Source: NBLH01 sp050296515 (GTDB lineage Bacteria > Bacteroidota > Bacteroidia > Bacteroidales > NBLH01). From it: a stretch of DNA of 64,000 nt. This document shows, piece by piece, positions 44,557 through 52,606 of this stretch. A model generated the notes under the pieces. That model ran no database searches and had not been told where the DNA came from. It saw nothing but the letters and a program-made list of their open reading frames with translations. The position numbers and the translations under genes are program-made. The DNA lies in contig JBNKRJ010000114.1 in the NCBI GenBank assembly GCA_050296515.1, positions 1-64,000 of the forward strand, given 5' to 3'. Each line of letters starts with the position of its first letter. The stretch's first letter is position 1.

Positions 44557-46431
44557 TTAAATCATGTTATTGGTAAGGTTCTTTTTTGTGAAATGCAAAT
44601 CAATTATTTTATTCGTGTATTTTTCAAAATGCTCACTTTTAATATTTCTTATTAACCCACTCTGTCTTAGAATAGGGTTGTTTCTATATTTTTCATCATT
44701 AACTCTAATCTGAGTCCCCACACCTGCCAGAAATTGATAAAATGAGTCTCTATATTGTGGAAATTCCTCAGTAATTAACCTCAATTCCTTAATATATTCA
44801 GAATTACCCAGTTCTTTTTCACTATATAAATTATCATTATTAAACCATATATTAGAATCCTGAATGATATATCTAACCAATTCAATCGGATTAAACCTAC
44901 AACTTCTTGTTCTTAATTTTAGATAGGCGCGAATAATTCTAAACACAAACCAAGCATGCCCTTTTGTTGAATTATATATTTCTTCAATAAATTTTTCATG
45001 TAGCGCTTCATCAGGTAAATCAATAGTAAGTATTGGTGAAAATAATACTCGGATATCTTCTATACATAAGTCTTCAATTGGAATTACATTATGTTTTGGT
45101 TTAATGCTCGGAAAATATCGAGTAATTATAATAAGTTTAATTTTTAAAGAGTCATAATCAATTAAATCTGAGTTATTTCTATAATCAATTAGATCTTCAC
45201 GAATCTGATCAAATACATCTTTATCTGCATATTTATGAAAATCATCTAAATGAATAGCTAATACTAAAGTTGAGTCATTATTATATATAAAACGACACTT
45301 ATTGATTATCCTTAAAAAACTAGCTAATTCATTAGTTTCAATGAATTCTTTATTTTTTTGTAATTCTTCAAGAAAAAATTGATAATTCTCAATTTTGGAG
45401 ATATATAAATCATTTAAATTGTTTAGCTTCTTATACAAAGGATTTTTTGAAATTTGATTGCTATTCTTAATTTTAAAATCTGAAAGCACCTGTTTAAGCC
45501 ATTGGAAATAAACATCTTTTTTATTATGGAATTTGGTTTTATGTGATAACGAAGTAGGATCTGAAAAAACAAATGTAAAATCATTTTGATATGCTATGCT
45601 AAATTGGTACATCGTCGTAGACTTGCCTGTTAATAATGCACCTTCAATGAAAATTAAATTTTGCTCCTGAATTAATTTCTTTATTGCGTTATAGAAATTA
45701 TCCCTACTCAAGTGAAATAATTGAGTTCTCAAACCTTTCTCAAATTTATCCAATTCTCTTAGAATCGCTTCATATGTTTTAGTTTCCTTGATTTTTATAT
45801 CATTTTTATTTTCTAAATTGAAATCAAGCTTCATTAAGTCCTTTTTAATAACAGAATTTGTTTCTTTAAGTTTTTTTTGAATCAAATTTGTCATACGGTC
45901 AATCTGTTGACTTCTGCAATAACCATTTTCTTTTTCACATATAGAGTCCTTAAATTGACAATCAGTACATTCAAATTTATCTTTCTGCCAATCACTGACT
46001 AAAGTAGAAGCGATAATAGTTTTCCCAAATTTGTTCCAAATATCTTCATTATACAATTTGAAATTTCTAATAACTATTTCTTTCGAATGAAAAAAATATG
46101 GTAGAATAACTTTACTACCATTTATTTCATTGACATTTGAAAATGCACCTCTAAACTCATCAATACAATATTGATTGCCATCCTTGTTTGGTAAGGGATA
46201 ATCTTCTGAAAGAAGTAGGACTATGAGTTTACAATCTTGAAATATTTTATAAAAGTAAGTTTCAGGGTCATTTGAGATAGCTTCATCCTGAGTGTCATCT
46301 GAATAATGCATAAAAACTTCTTGTTTTCCAAGAAAACATTCTTGTATTATTCTGGCTTTTAATAATATTCCAAATTCCTTTTGCTTATGAGAGAGAGAAA
46401 TCGCAACCTGTATCTTATTTTCAAAAGACAT
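44557..46431 (-). CDS. TIR-zinc-cluster-ATPase protein
   Basis: A 624-residue protein and first gene of the operon. Residues 1-140 form a TIR-like (or SEFIR-like) domain: KIQVAISLSHKQKEFGILL, CKLIVLLLSEDY, YCIDEFRGAF with Glu92 at the expected NADase position. Four cysteines (155, 158, 165, 172) in the pattern C-x2-C-x6-C-x6-C may bind zinc. A P-loop ATPase follows, with Walker A EGALLTGKST (263-271 region) and a possible Walker B TLVLAIHLDDFHK. The start is placed at MSFENK, because the longer frame adds a hydrophobic stretch unlike a TIR start. NAD cleavage is inferred. Confidence 0.8.
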   Translation of the reverse strand: MSFENKIQVAISLSHKQKEFGILLKARIIQECFLGKQEVFMHYSDDTQDEAISNDPETYFYKIFQDCKLIVLLLSEDYPLPNKDGNQYCIDEFRGAFSNVNEINGSKVILPYFFHSKEIVIRNFKLYNEDIWNKFGKTIIASTLVSDWQKDKFECTDCQFKDSICEKENGYCRSQQIDRMTNLIQKKLKETNSVIKKDLMKLDFNLENKNDIKIKETKTYEAILRELDKFEKGLRTQLFHLSRDNFYNAIKKLIQEQNLIFIEGALLTGKSTTMYQFSIAYQNDFTFVFSDPTSLSHKTKFHNKKDVYFQWLKQVLSDFKIKNSNQISKNPLYKKLNNLNDLYISKIENYQFFLEELQKNKEFIETNELASFLRIINKCRFIYNNDSTLVLAIHLDDFHKYADKDVFDQIREDLIDYRNNSDLIDYDSLKIKLIIITRYFPSIKPKHNVIPIEDLCIEDIRVLFSPILTIDLPDEALHEKFIEEIYNSTKGHAWFVFRIIRAYLKLRTRSCRFNPIELVRYIIQDSNIWFNNDNLYSEKELGNSEYIKELRLITEEFPQYRDSFYQFLAGVGTQIRVNDEKYRNNPILRQSGLIRNIKSEHFEKYTNKIIDLHFTKKNLTNNMI

Positions 46432-46757
46432 ATTTAATATTACAGCTATAATTATTAATAGTAGCATGCCTAAGCAGAAAGTAGAATAACATATTAAAAA
46501 ACTATGCTGTCCTTAGCATGGGCATTTTCTACTTTACTATTTTACCAATTCATATTCATCTTTTTTTGTCTAGTGGAATCTGCTATACTCACATATTTAT
46601 CAATAATGGCAATAAAATCTTTCATTTTACAGAATAAATATATGAAGAGTGACTCTTAATAAGGGTTTACTCCCTTTGTGATTGTTGCATTTTGCATATA
46701 CTGGCTTTTTTACATTAAACATATTATCTTTTAGGATTTGAAATAATTAACCTGTCA
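46432..46757. other. Promoter region of the TIR operon, no gene
   Basis: A+T-rich spacer. Inverted repeats lie close to the operon start: AAAGTAGAA (46,478-46,486) with TTCTACTTT (46,527-46,535), and inside them ATGCT (46,504-46,508) with AGCAT (46,515-46,519). They are candidate operator or folding elements. No coding frame is recognised in the rest. Confidence 0.4.
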
Positions 46758-46985
46758 TTAATGTTTTTTACATGTATTGTCTTTAATAGAATGTCCATAG
46801 CTACCATTTTCGTCAAGAATAATAACAGCTAAAATTCCATTTGTTTTACTACGACTTCCTTCTCTAGTCAGCTCTTTTAGCGAATATGAAATTTCCCTCT
46901 TCTGACATATTTTGAATTTCTTCTAAATTTAGTATAACTATAGTCTTTTCAGACAATACAGTTGAAAGTGGCTTACTAAACTATC
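46758..46985 (-). pseudogene. Remnant of a TIR-like (ThsB/DUF1863-type) protein
   Basis: Minus-strand frames encode a segment containing SEKTIVILNLEEIQ and, after a one-step frame change near 46,885, EISYSLKELTREGSRSKTNG with ILAVIILDENGSYGHSI, ending at a stop at 46,758. These match the C-terminal half of small TIR-like proteins, in which W-E-I-x-Y-S-L-K is followed by an R/T-rich loop and 'NG-L-A-V-x-L-x-D-x-x-GSY'. The N-terminal half and intact frame are lost. Confidence 0.6.
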
Positions 46986-47489
46986 TTAATTAAAACCCAT
47001 GAATAATAACGTTATTATTATTGTGATGAGAATTATTGGGAAATAGAACCAAAAAATAGTCTTAGACCAAAGAACATAAAACCATTTATTATTATTCCAA
47101 ACTTTAAATATTTGAAAATTCATATTAAAACTTGAGATAGTAAACTTCTCATTTTCAATTGGTAAGAGTTCTTCGTTTTTAGGTTTGAAAACTGACTTTT
47201 TAGGTAAAATGAAACTCTTTTTTATTACTGAATTGTACAAATCAATAAAACATCTTTCGTTGGAAAGGTAAAATGCATCTAATCCCCAAAATAAAAATAT
47301 TGGAGCAAGTGCAATAAGAGCTATATATGACTCTTTAATAGTTCCAGCAAGAGCGTATAACGCTGCTGTAATAGTAATTGCCCATCCTTTTAACATAAAA
47401 GAATTTGAATTGTGCCTATTAATTATTTCCTGTATGAATTCTAAATGTTTTTCCACTCTTTTAATTTGGACATTTGAAATATTTAACAC
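46986..47489 (-). CDS. Membrane protein, possible partner of a TIR-like protein
   Basis: A 167-residue protein. It begins RVEKHLEFIQEIINRHNSNS, followed by two close membrane helices (WAITITAALYALAG and IALIALAPIFLFWGLDAFYL) and a third near the C terminus (FWFYFPIILITIIITLLFMG). I recall close relatives next to small TIR-like genes, and here it ends directly beside such a remnant. The intact protein may be a membrane effector with lost sensor. No biochemical function is known. Confidence 0.65.
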   Translation of the reverse strand: MLNISNVQIKRVEKHLEFIQEIINRHNSNSFMLKGWAITITAALYALAGTIKESYIALIALAPIFLFWGLDAFYLSNERCFIDLYNSVIKKSFILPKKSVFKPKNEELLPIENEKFTISSFNMNFQIFKVWNNNKWFYVLWSKTIFWFYFPIILITIIITLLFMGFN

Positions 47490-47592
47490 TAAATCATAGA
47501 ATTAATATCCTTTATTTAAAAATTTAAAATTGGATTATAAAATCCTATTATCCAAGAAGTTTAATCTAATTTAGATCTACTAAATATCTATT

Positions 47593-48006
47593 TTAGTTAT
47601 TTGAGTTTTTATTTTTGAAATGAGCACTAATTTGTTTTCTTGCTTCGTCAAATTTTGGGTCAGGATTATTATCCAGCAGCCTTTTGATTTTTAATGCTTC
47701 TTTAAACGATAAGGTTCCATATTCAACAAAATGGCCATGTATTAAATTTCTTAATTCTTCTATATGTTTAAGAATATTCGCATAGTCTGTAAACGATTTA
47801 TAAAAGTTTAAAATATTGGATGAATCATAGTTTTTGGGTAAAAAGCTATCATCATCATTTAACAATTGCATTATCTCTTTTACAAAGGCCTCCCGGCTGG
47901 GACCCATCCCTGTCATTTCCCTTTTTTCTTTAGGCGTGAGATTAATACCATTATTTACAGTATTAAACAGTTCCTGAATTTGGTTAAAAATTTCTGTTTT
48001 TTCCAT
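47593..48006 (-). CDS. Hypothetical helical protein
   Basis: A 137-residue, mainly helical, charged protein (TEIFNQIQELFNTVNNGI; FYKSFTDYANILKHIEEL; SAHFKNKNSNN). No signal or membrane segment. No family is recognised. It stands alone, 103 bases before the membrane protein gene. Confidence 0.55.
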   Translation of the reverse strand: MEKTEIFNQIQELFNTVNNGINLTPKEKREMTGMGPSREAFVKEIMQLLNDDDSFLPKNYDSSNILNFYKSFTDYANILKHIEELRNLIHGHFVEYGTLSFKEALKIKRLLDNNPDPKFDEARKQISAHFKNKNSNN

Positions 48007-48183
48007 GCTTTTAACTGAATTATTAAAACTATATTTTAGTTAATAAGGAAAACATGAAAATATAACCACCTTCATCTGTATTAATTTCAAAGAAAATGAA
48101 ATTACTTAACTCTTTTTTCCAAATCGTTCCGACATTGTCCATTTCATTTGCCCGAAACAAGAACCCCACACTCTATCATCCCC

Positions 48184-48238
48184 AAGAAAAATTCAAGAAA
48201 TGCTCCTTCCTTTGGTCGGATTGCTTCTGGATTTTTTC
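48184..48238 (+). promoter_or_regulatory. Shared upstream element, copy 2
   Basis: Second copy of the element at 33,535-33,581, with 10 extra bases (TCCTTTGGTC) between its two blocks. It ends 52 bases before the next start codon and upstream of a possible promoter, TTTG, 18 bases, TATCTTTA. The two copies flank the defence island. Confidence 0.5.
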
Positions 48239-48290
48239 CAATTTGGGGTTGATTCGCTTTGGGTATCTTTATTTCATAACCCAAAATAAA

Positions 48291-48728
48291 ATGGGACAAT
48301 ATCACAAAGCCGTCAATTTCGACAAACATGAAATTGTAAATCCTCACAAAATCGGCCTTGGTCTAAAACAAATTGAGCACACCCACACTGTCGCCAGTCT
48401 TGCAGATGTGCTTTACATGCTTACAACAACAGCTCCTAATAGAGGTGGTGATTTAGCGTATGATTTCCAACTTGAAAATGAATTTAAAACGTTTGGTCGT
48501 TGGGTAGGTGACAGAGTAGCAATTTTTGGAGACTATACTGAACCTCAAGACGTTCCTTTTCTGAATGTTGATAACGAAGAAGAACTTTGGGGGTACGTGA
48601 ATGGTTTCGATGATATTTCAGATGATATTATTCCAGCTTTTGAAAAAGCTTTTGATGTTGAAATTACAAAACAAAAAGGTTGGAGTGACCGTAAATTAAC
48701 AAAGCAGTGGGATTGGTTATTCAAATAA
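48291..48728 (+). CDS. Hypothetical element protein
   Basis: A 145-residue acidic protein starting MGQYHKAVNFDKHEIVNPHK. Sequence such as GLGLKQIEHTHT, GRWVGDRVAIFGDY and ITKQKGWSDRKL recalls a family of small proteins with 'G-x-Y-x-x-x-N-x-x-x-x-E-x-x-x-PH-x-x-x-GLKL-E' that I have seen in mobile elements; function unknown. The start is chosen after the repeated upstream element, though the frame stays open upstream. Confidence 0.6.
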   Translation: MGQYHKAVNFDKHEIVNPHKIGLGLKQIEHTHTVASLADVLYMLTTTAPNRGGDLAYDFQLENEFKTFGRWVGDRVAIFGDYTEPQDVPFLNVDNEEELWGYVNGFDDISDDIIPAFEKAFDVEITKQKGWSDRKLTKQWDWLFK

Positions 48729-48742
48729 TCAAAAACATTTCT

Positions 48743-48775
48743 AAAAAAGCTTGGGAATCGCCCCAAGCTTTTTTT
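48743..48775. terminator. Bidirectional intrinsic terminator
   Basis: AAAAAAGCTTGGG pairs with CCCAAGCTTTTTT (13 bp), loop of 6, then T-run, between convergent genes. Confidence 0.85.
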
Positions 48776-48781
48776 ATTGCT

Positions 48782-48994
48782 TTAAATGCCAGTTTCCCCT
48801 AAAAACTTATCTATTGAAACCTCCAAAACCTCAATCTCCCTTTTGTGAACCTTCAGATACCGATGAAGCAAATCCCAAAACTCCTTCTGAGATTTTGCCT
48901 CTCGAATCAAAGCCGAATACCTCTCAATAATCTTTTCCTTTCGTTTCTTAAACGAAGATTCCGGTAACGAAACTAAATCAGATTTATTTTCCAT
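48782..48994 (-). CDS. Small hypothetical protein after the primase
   Basis: A 70-residue, strongly charged helical protein (SSFKKRKEKIIERYSALIRE; FWDLLHRYLKVHKREIEVLE). It overlaps the primase gene by 11 bases, which supports a real, coupled gene. No family is recognised. Confidence 0.55.
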   Translation of the reverse strand: MENKSDLVSLPESSFKKRKEKIIERYSALIREAKSQKEFWDLLHRYLKVHKREIEVLEVSIDKFLGETGI

Positions 48995-49937
48995 TTTTTT
49001 GAACTAAAATTTTATTCAACTCTTCTACAGGGTAATCCAATGGCTTCCGTTTTACCAAGCCCTCAACTACCTGGAATTTCAGTCCCTCTTTTTTCAGCTT
49101 TTTGACTAGATTTTCAGCACCCTTCTTACCCGCTTCATCGTTATCGAGGAAAAGCAAAAAGTTATCAGAAAGCTCTTTGAGCAACCCGATTTGAGCATCA
49201 GAAGCCCAAACCCCCATGATGGCCACCACATTCGGGAAACCACACTGGTGCAAATACATCGCAGAATAAAAACTTTCTACAATAATAACTTGCTTAACAC
49301 CTTCAAGCTGTTTAACCCGATGATAGTTAAATAACTCAATGGATTTGTTAAAGTAGAATTTCCATTTTCCAGATTCCATATCTTGACCAGCAAATCCAAT
49401 CAAACAACCCTCTTTATTGTGCATGGATACAGTAATATGGCCCTTCAGGACACCGTATTTAGCTTTTCCAACACCAAAGAATTTGAGCGTTTCCAATTCA
49501 AGCCCCTTACTTTTCAACAAATAATCCACATTGTGCTCCACATCCAACCGGATTTTGCATACTTCGTTCACTTTTTTTTCTTTAACAGGTGCTTTTTTAA
49601 TCACACGTTCTGTGCGATTTGCAATTTCATCGCAGAAAATTTCTTGCAACTCTTTTGCAGCAAGATATACATCCTGTTGAGAATCATAGCCTTTTAATTT
49701 CATATAGAAATTTAATGCCCCCTTTCCACCACCGCAATGCGTTGGACAAATAAAAAGCCCCTTTTCAGAATTTACGGAGAAACTTTTTGAATTCCTATCA
49801 CCTGCATGGTGAAGAAAAGGGCAGTTCCCCCTGAACTGGTTTGGCCTTACTTCTTTTAGCTCCAGTTGAAAATGGTTAATAATACTCTCAATTGGTATTT
49901 TTTTGATAGATTCAAAATCGATTCTTTTTTTCTCCAT
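48984..49937 (-). CDS. CHC2-type DNA primase with Toprim domain
   Basis: A 317-residue mobile-element primase. The N-terminal zinc finger has CPFLHHAGDR and FICPTHCGGGKG, in the CHC2/DnaG pattern. The Toprim domain has VIIVESFYSAMYLHQCG and the metal motif LLFLDNDEAG. It lacks the helicase-binding domain of chromosomal DnaG, as expected for element primases that start the complementary strand after transfer. A small stem-loop (49,957-49,979) lies between it and the gene upstream. Confidence 0.88.
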   Translation of the reverse strand: MEKKRIDFESIKKIPIESIINHFQLELKEVRPNQFRGNCPFLHHAGDRNSKSFSVNSEKGLFICPTHCGGGKGALNFYMKLKGYDSQQDVYLAAKELQEIFCDEIANRTERVIKKAPVKEKKVNEVCKIRLDVEHNVDYLLKSKGLELETLKFFGVGKAKYGVLKGHITVSMHNKEGCLIGFAGQDMESGKWKFYFNKSIELFNYHRVKQLEGVKQVIIVESFYSAMYLHQCGFPNVVAIMGVWASDAQIGLLKELSDNFLLFLDNDEAGKKGAENLVKKLKKEGLKFQVVEGLVKRKPLDYPVEELNKILVQKNGK

Positions 49938-50041
49938 AAGTAAAAATGATTAAAGCCCCGAAGACAAAAAGCCTTCGGGTAGTTTGTAGTGAAGTGTTTT
50001 GGCTTATAGCATAGACATGCCATCAGCCGAAATCGAAATCC

Positions 50042-50704
50042 TTAAAACGATTTCATCCTTTTTACCAACCCACCTTCGGTGTACTGATATTTCAGCATTT
50101 CCAACCAATACTTTGAAGCCCTGAAAGATAAATACGTCCCAGGATTGCCCAACAATGCCCTGGGAATGGAATGGCATATAAATGCAGTGGTTCCTACCTC
50201 CCCGTATTTTGCAAATACGGCTATGTTTTTATATCCCGCTTTGGGATATTTTTGAGAACCGTCCAAAATGCGTATACAACCGTGTGTAGGTGAAACCCTG
50301 CCCCCATGCAAGGCAATTCCACCACCTGAATGTTTACTTTTTTTATCCATATTATTGGGGAAGTTCAAACTTAAATTCCAGTTTCCATACCTATGCTTGT
50401 CCGTCCAAACCCTGACAATTCTACGAACCTTGTATTTTCCAATGGGGCTTTTTCTGTCCCCTCTGGCTCTTTTTCCGTAACCAGCAATTCCGTAAGTAAT
50501 TCCGTATTTGCCAATGACCTTTATTTTTCTTTCACTGGTCACTTCCATTATGTAGCCATAACCCTGTACTTTTAGTTTTTGAGCATTTTTGAATAAATGA
50601 AATACGAAGAAGTATTTATTCGGATTTTGCGGGCTTTTTGCAGAAAGAAAAACAGCAGAAAAAGCCACTAGCAAAATCCATTTTGCGAGTCCTAAATTTT
50701 TCAT
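50042..50704 (-). CDS. L,D-transpeptidase (YkuD domain), exported
   Basis: A 220-residue protein with a signal peptide (WILLVAFSAVFLSA). The YkuD catalytic region is GIALHGGRVSPTHGCIRILD with active cysteine and histidine. It would form 3-3 peptidoglycan crosslinks or act as a carboxypeptidase. Carried among transfer genes it may remodel the wall for the secretion apparatus; this is inference, since transfer operons more often carry hydrolases. Confidence 0.85.
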   Translation of the reverse strand: MKNLGLAKWILLVAFSAVFLSAKSPQNPNKYFFVFHLFKNAQKLKVQGYGYIMEVTSERKIKVIGKYGITYGIAGYGKRARGDRKSPIGKYKVRRIVRVWTDKHRYGNWNLSLNFPNNMDKKSKHSGGGIALHGGRVSPTHGCIRILDGSQKYPKAGYKNIAVFAKYGEVGTTAFICHSIPRALLGNPGTYLSFRASKYWLEMLKYQYTEGGLVKRMKSF

Positions 50705-50754
50705 TTTATCTAACTTTTAGGTGAGAAATTATGTTCGTTGTTTCAGCCGTGGGT

Positions 50755-50887
50755 CAGCAATTTATTGCTGAGCGAGTAAGCAATTTGCCGGAAAATCCGT
50801 CAAATTGCCTACTCGTTCAAGGGGCTGTAGCCCCTTAAAAATCCCCGGCAAACAGCGAAGCTGTTTTTAAAAAAAGGCCAATGGCCT
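50755..50887. other. Cluster of five stem-loops
   Basis: Five hairpins in 133 bases: CAGCAA/TTGCTG (50,755-50,770); CGAGTA-x-GCAATTTG with its complement (50,773-50,815, one internal mismatch); AAGGGGCT/AGCCCCTT (50,819-50,836); AACAGC/GCTGTT (50,851-50,865, followed by T5); AGGCCA/TGGCCT (50,875-50,887). No gene is seen in 50,705-50,885. It could be a structured transcript region or a transfer-related site. Confidence 0.6.
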
Positions 50888-51164
50888 ATCGTTCAACCAG
50901 TGAACGAAAAAACATGCCTATCGCTTGGAAGAGAAATTTGATAAGCTCATAGACAAACCATGCAAGCCACCTCAAAAATTTCCAAAGGAAATACCCAAGG
51001 AAAGCTAAAAGGCGTTTCAGCAAATAAAGCAAGGCATTAAAAGCCCGCTTTATTATCCGCCAGATGAAGTTCCAGAGTGGCTTTAACAAACCCTCTTTTC
51101 CTTTTTTCTTTCTAAATATTCCAATAATCCATAAGAGGATGAGTATCGCTAATAGTACGTCCAT
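50886..51164 (-). CDS. Small membrane protein beside the coupling protein
   Basis: A 92-residue hydrophobic protein. An N-terminal helix (VLLAILILLWIIGIF) is followed by a basic linker (RKKKGKEG) and a tryptophan/phenylalanine-rich, possibly re-entrant region (FLGYFLWKFLRWLAWFVYELI). It lies 27 bases after the coupling protein gene. It may anchor the coupling protein, which lacks its own membrane helices. Confidence 0.6.
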   Translation of the reverse strand: MDVLLAILILLWIIGIFRKKKGKEGLLKPLWNFIWRIIKRAFNALLYLLKRLLAFLGYFLWKFLRWLAWFVYELIKFLFQAIGMFFRSLVER

Positions 51165-51191
51165 AATATTCTGATTTGTGGTAACCTTTGG

Positions 51192-52538
51192 TTACCGGGT
51201 TCGACTTCTTAATTTGAATGATTTAAACCAGGGACGAAGCCTGATTTTTATTGGCAACCTGTTCCCATAAATAAAAATGGCCTCGTCTTTCATAGTTCGG
51301 ATTTCCTGGGCGGTCATCAATGACCGTCCAAGCTCCCGGGTTGTTCCACCTTTGCCCGTCCAGCTTTTGCTTTTTCCTTCCTCATGTTGCAGGGTGGTCT
51401 TGCCCAGAATCCGTTCCAGTTTTTCGCAAGTAGCCAGCGAAAGTCCGGGGAAAAAGAGTTTGCTGGCACAGTTGTTTGAAATGGTCTCAGCACCAGCAAG
51501 CCCATAAAGGTCTTCCAACTGGCGAAAATCCTGAATGATGATTGAGAGGCTGACTTTTCGTTTACCCAACACCGTAATTAATGATGGAAATCCCGGTATT
51601 TGACCTGAATTTGCAAATTCGTCCATCAGGAAAAAAATCGGGACATACTTTTTCCCTTTTTCAGGCATTTTCATGCAGAACTGAAAAAGTTGGGAATACA
51701 GAATAGTGAGTAAAAAAGCGTAATAGTCTGTTTCTGCTTCCTCAATCATAATAAACAGTACAGTCTTTTTTGTCCGTAAAGTTTCGAAATATAAATCTTC
51801 ACTACTGGTTAATTCAGCAATGTCCGGGTCACTCAATTTACCCAATGCTGTACGGGCAGTAACCAGGATACTGTTTTTAATTTTCTGTTCCGAAACAACA
51901 AAGGCTTTGTACTGGTCAAAACCATCACTATCCAGGTTTTCTGCCATCAAAAGGTTGATTTCATCTACGTCTGTTTCAATACGATTAAGGATGCGGTACA
52001 CCTCTTTCAAATTCTGCTTTGCTTCGGGTAGTTTTTTTACTGCCCGGATAATTAATTCGATAATCCCTTTAGCTGAATCATTCCAGAATGAATCTGCCCC
52101 TGATGCTTTAGGAAAAGCAGCAGAAATCAAAATATCACATAGCTTTCGAATATCAGTGAATGTTTCCAGTCGTTTCAATGGATTATACCTGGCTGAATCA
52201 GGTAAATTAGTTGGGTTCAGCTTTTTAATTTCATATCCCTTGCGCTCCAGGTACTTGTGAGATAATTGGTAGAGCTCCTGTGAAGGGTCAAATACCACAA
52301 GATTTACCCCTTTGATTTGCAAAATATTTGGTGCCACATAAGTGGTGGATTTTCCTGCTCGTGTAGGAGCTTCTATTTTAATATGTGCGAACGATTGGCG
52401 TTGTGTGATGCGGTTTTTCCCGTCTATTACAACTCCTTTATTGAAGGGATTGAGAAAACCCAATTTCTCCCAGAATCCCATAAATTTGGCACTTCCGTGT
52501 ATGTTTGAGGACATAACAAACCGATCTAAGAATCCCAT
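51192..52538 (-). CDS. VirD4/TraG-type coupling protein, lacking N-terminal membrane helices
   Basis: A 448-residue ATPase that recruits the relaxase-DNA complex and other substrates to the conjugation channel. Walker A is APTRAGKSTTYVAP, Walker B region is IFFLMDEFANSGQIPGF, and later motifs VSLSIIIQDFRQL and NNCASKLFF fit TraG/VirD4. It begins directly with a soluble domain (SNIHGSAKFMGFWEKLGF), without the usual N-terminal membrane segments. It follows the relaxase by 68 bases and precedes a small membrane protein. Confidence 0.88.
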   Translation of the reverse strand: MGFLDRFVMSSNIHGSAKFMGFWEKLGFLNPFNKGVVIDGKNRITQRQSFAHIKIEAPTRAGKSTTYVAPNILQIKGVNLVVFDPSQELYQLSHKYLERKGYEIKKLNPTNLPDSARYNPLKRLETFTDIRKLCDILISAAFPKASGADSFWNDSAKGIIELIIRAVKKLPEAKQNLKEVYRILNRIETDVDEINLLMAENLDSDGFDQYKAFVVSEQKIKNSILVTARTALGKLSDPDIAELTSSEDLYFETLRTKKTVLFIMIEEAETDYYAFLLTILYSQLFQFCMKMPEKGKKYVPIFFLMDEFANSGQIPGFPSLITVLGKRKVSLSIIIQDFRQLEDLYGLAGAETISNNCASKLFFPGLSLATCEKLERILGKTTLQHEEGKSKSWTGKGGTTRELGRSLMTAQEIRTMKDEAIFIYGNRLPIKIRLRPWFKSFKLRSRTR

Positions 52539-52606
52539 GATTTTTAGTTTTTAAATGTTCAAATACGTTTTTGTATACCTTGCCAAAGGCAAGTGAGAGA
52601 CGGAAA

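Noticed and set aside
48096..48290. N-terminal extension of the 145-residue protein
   Set aside because: It would translate the shared upstream element and promoter region; the sequence is unlike the rest of the protein.
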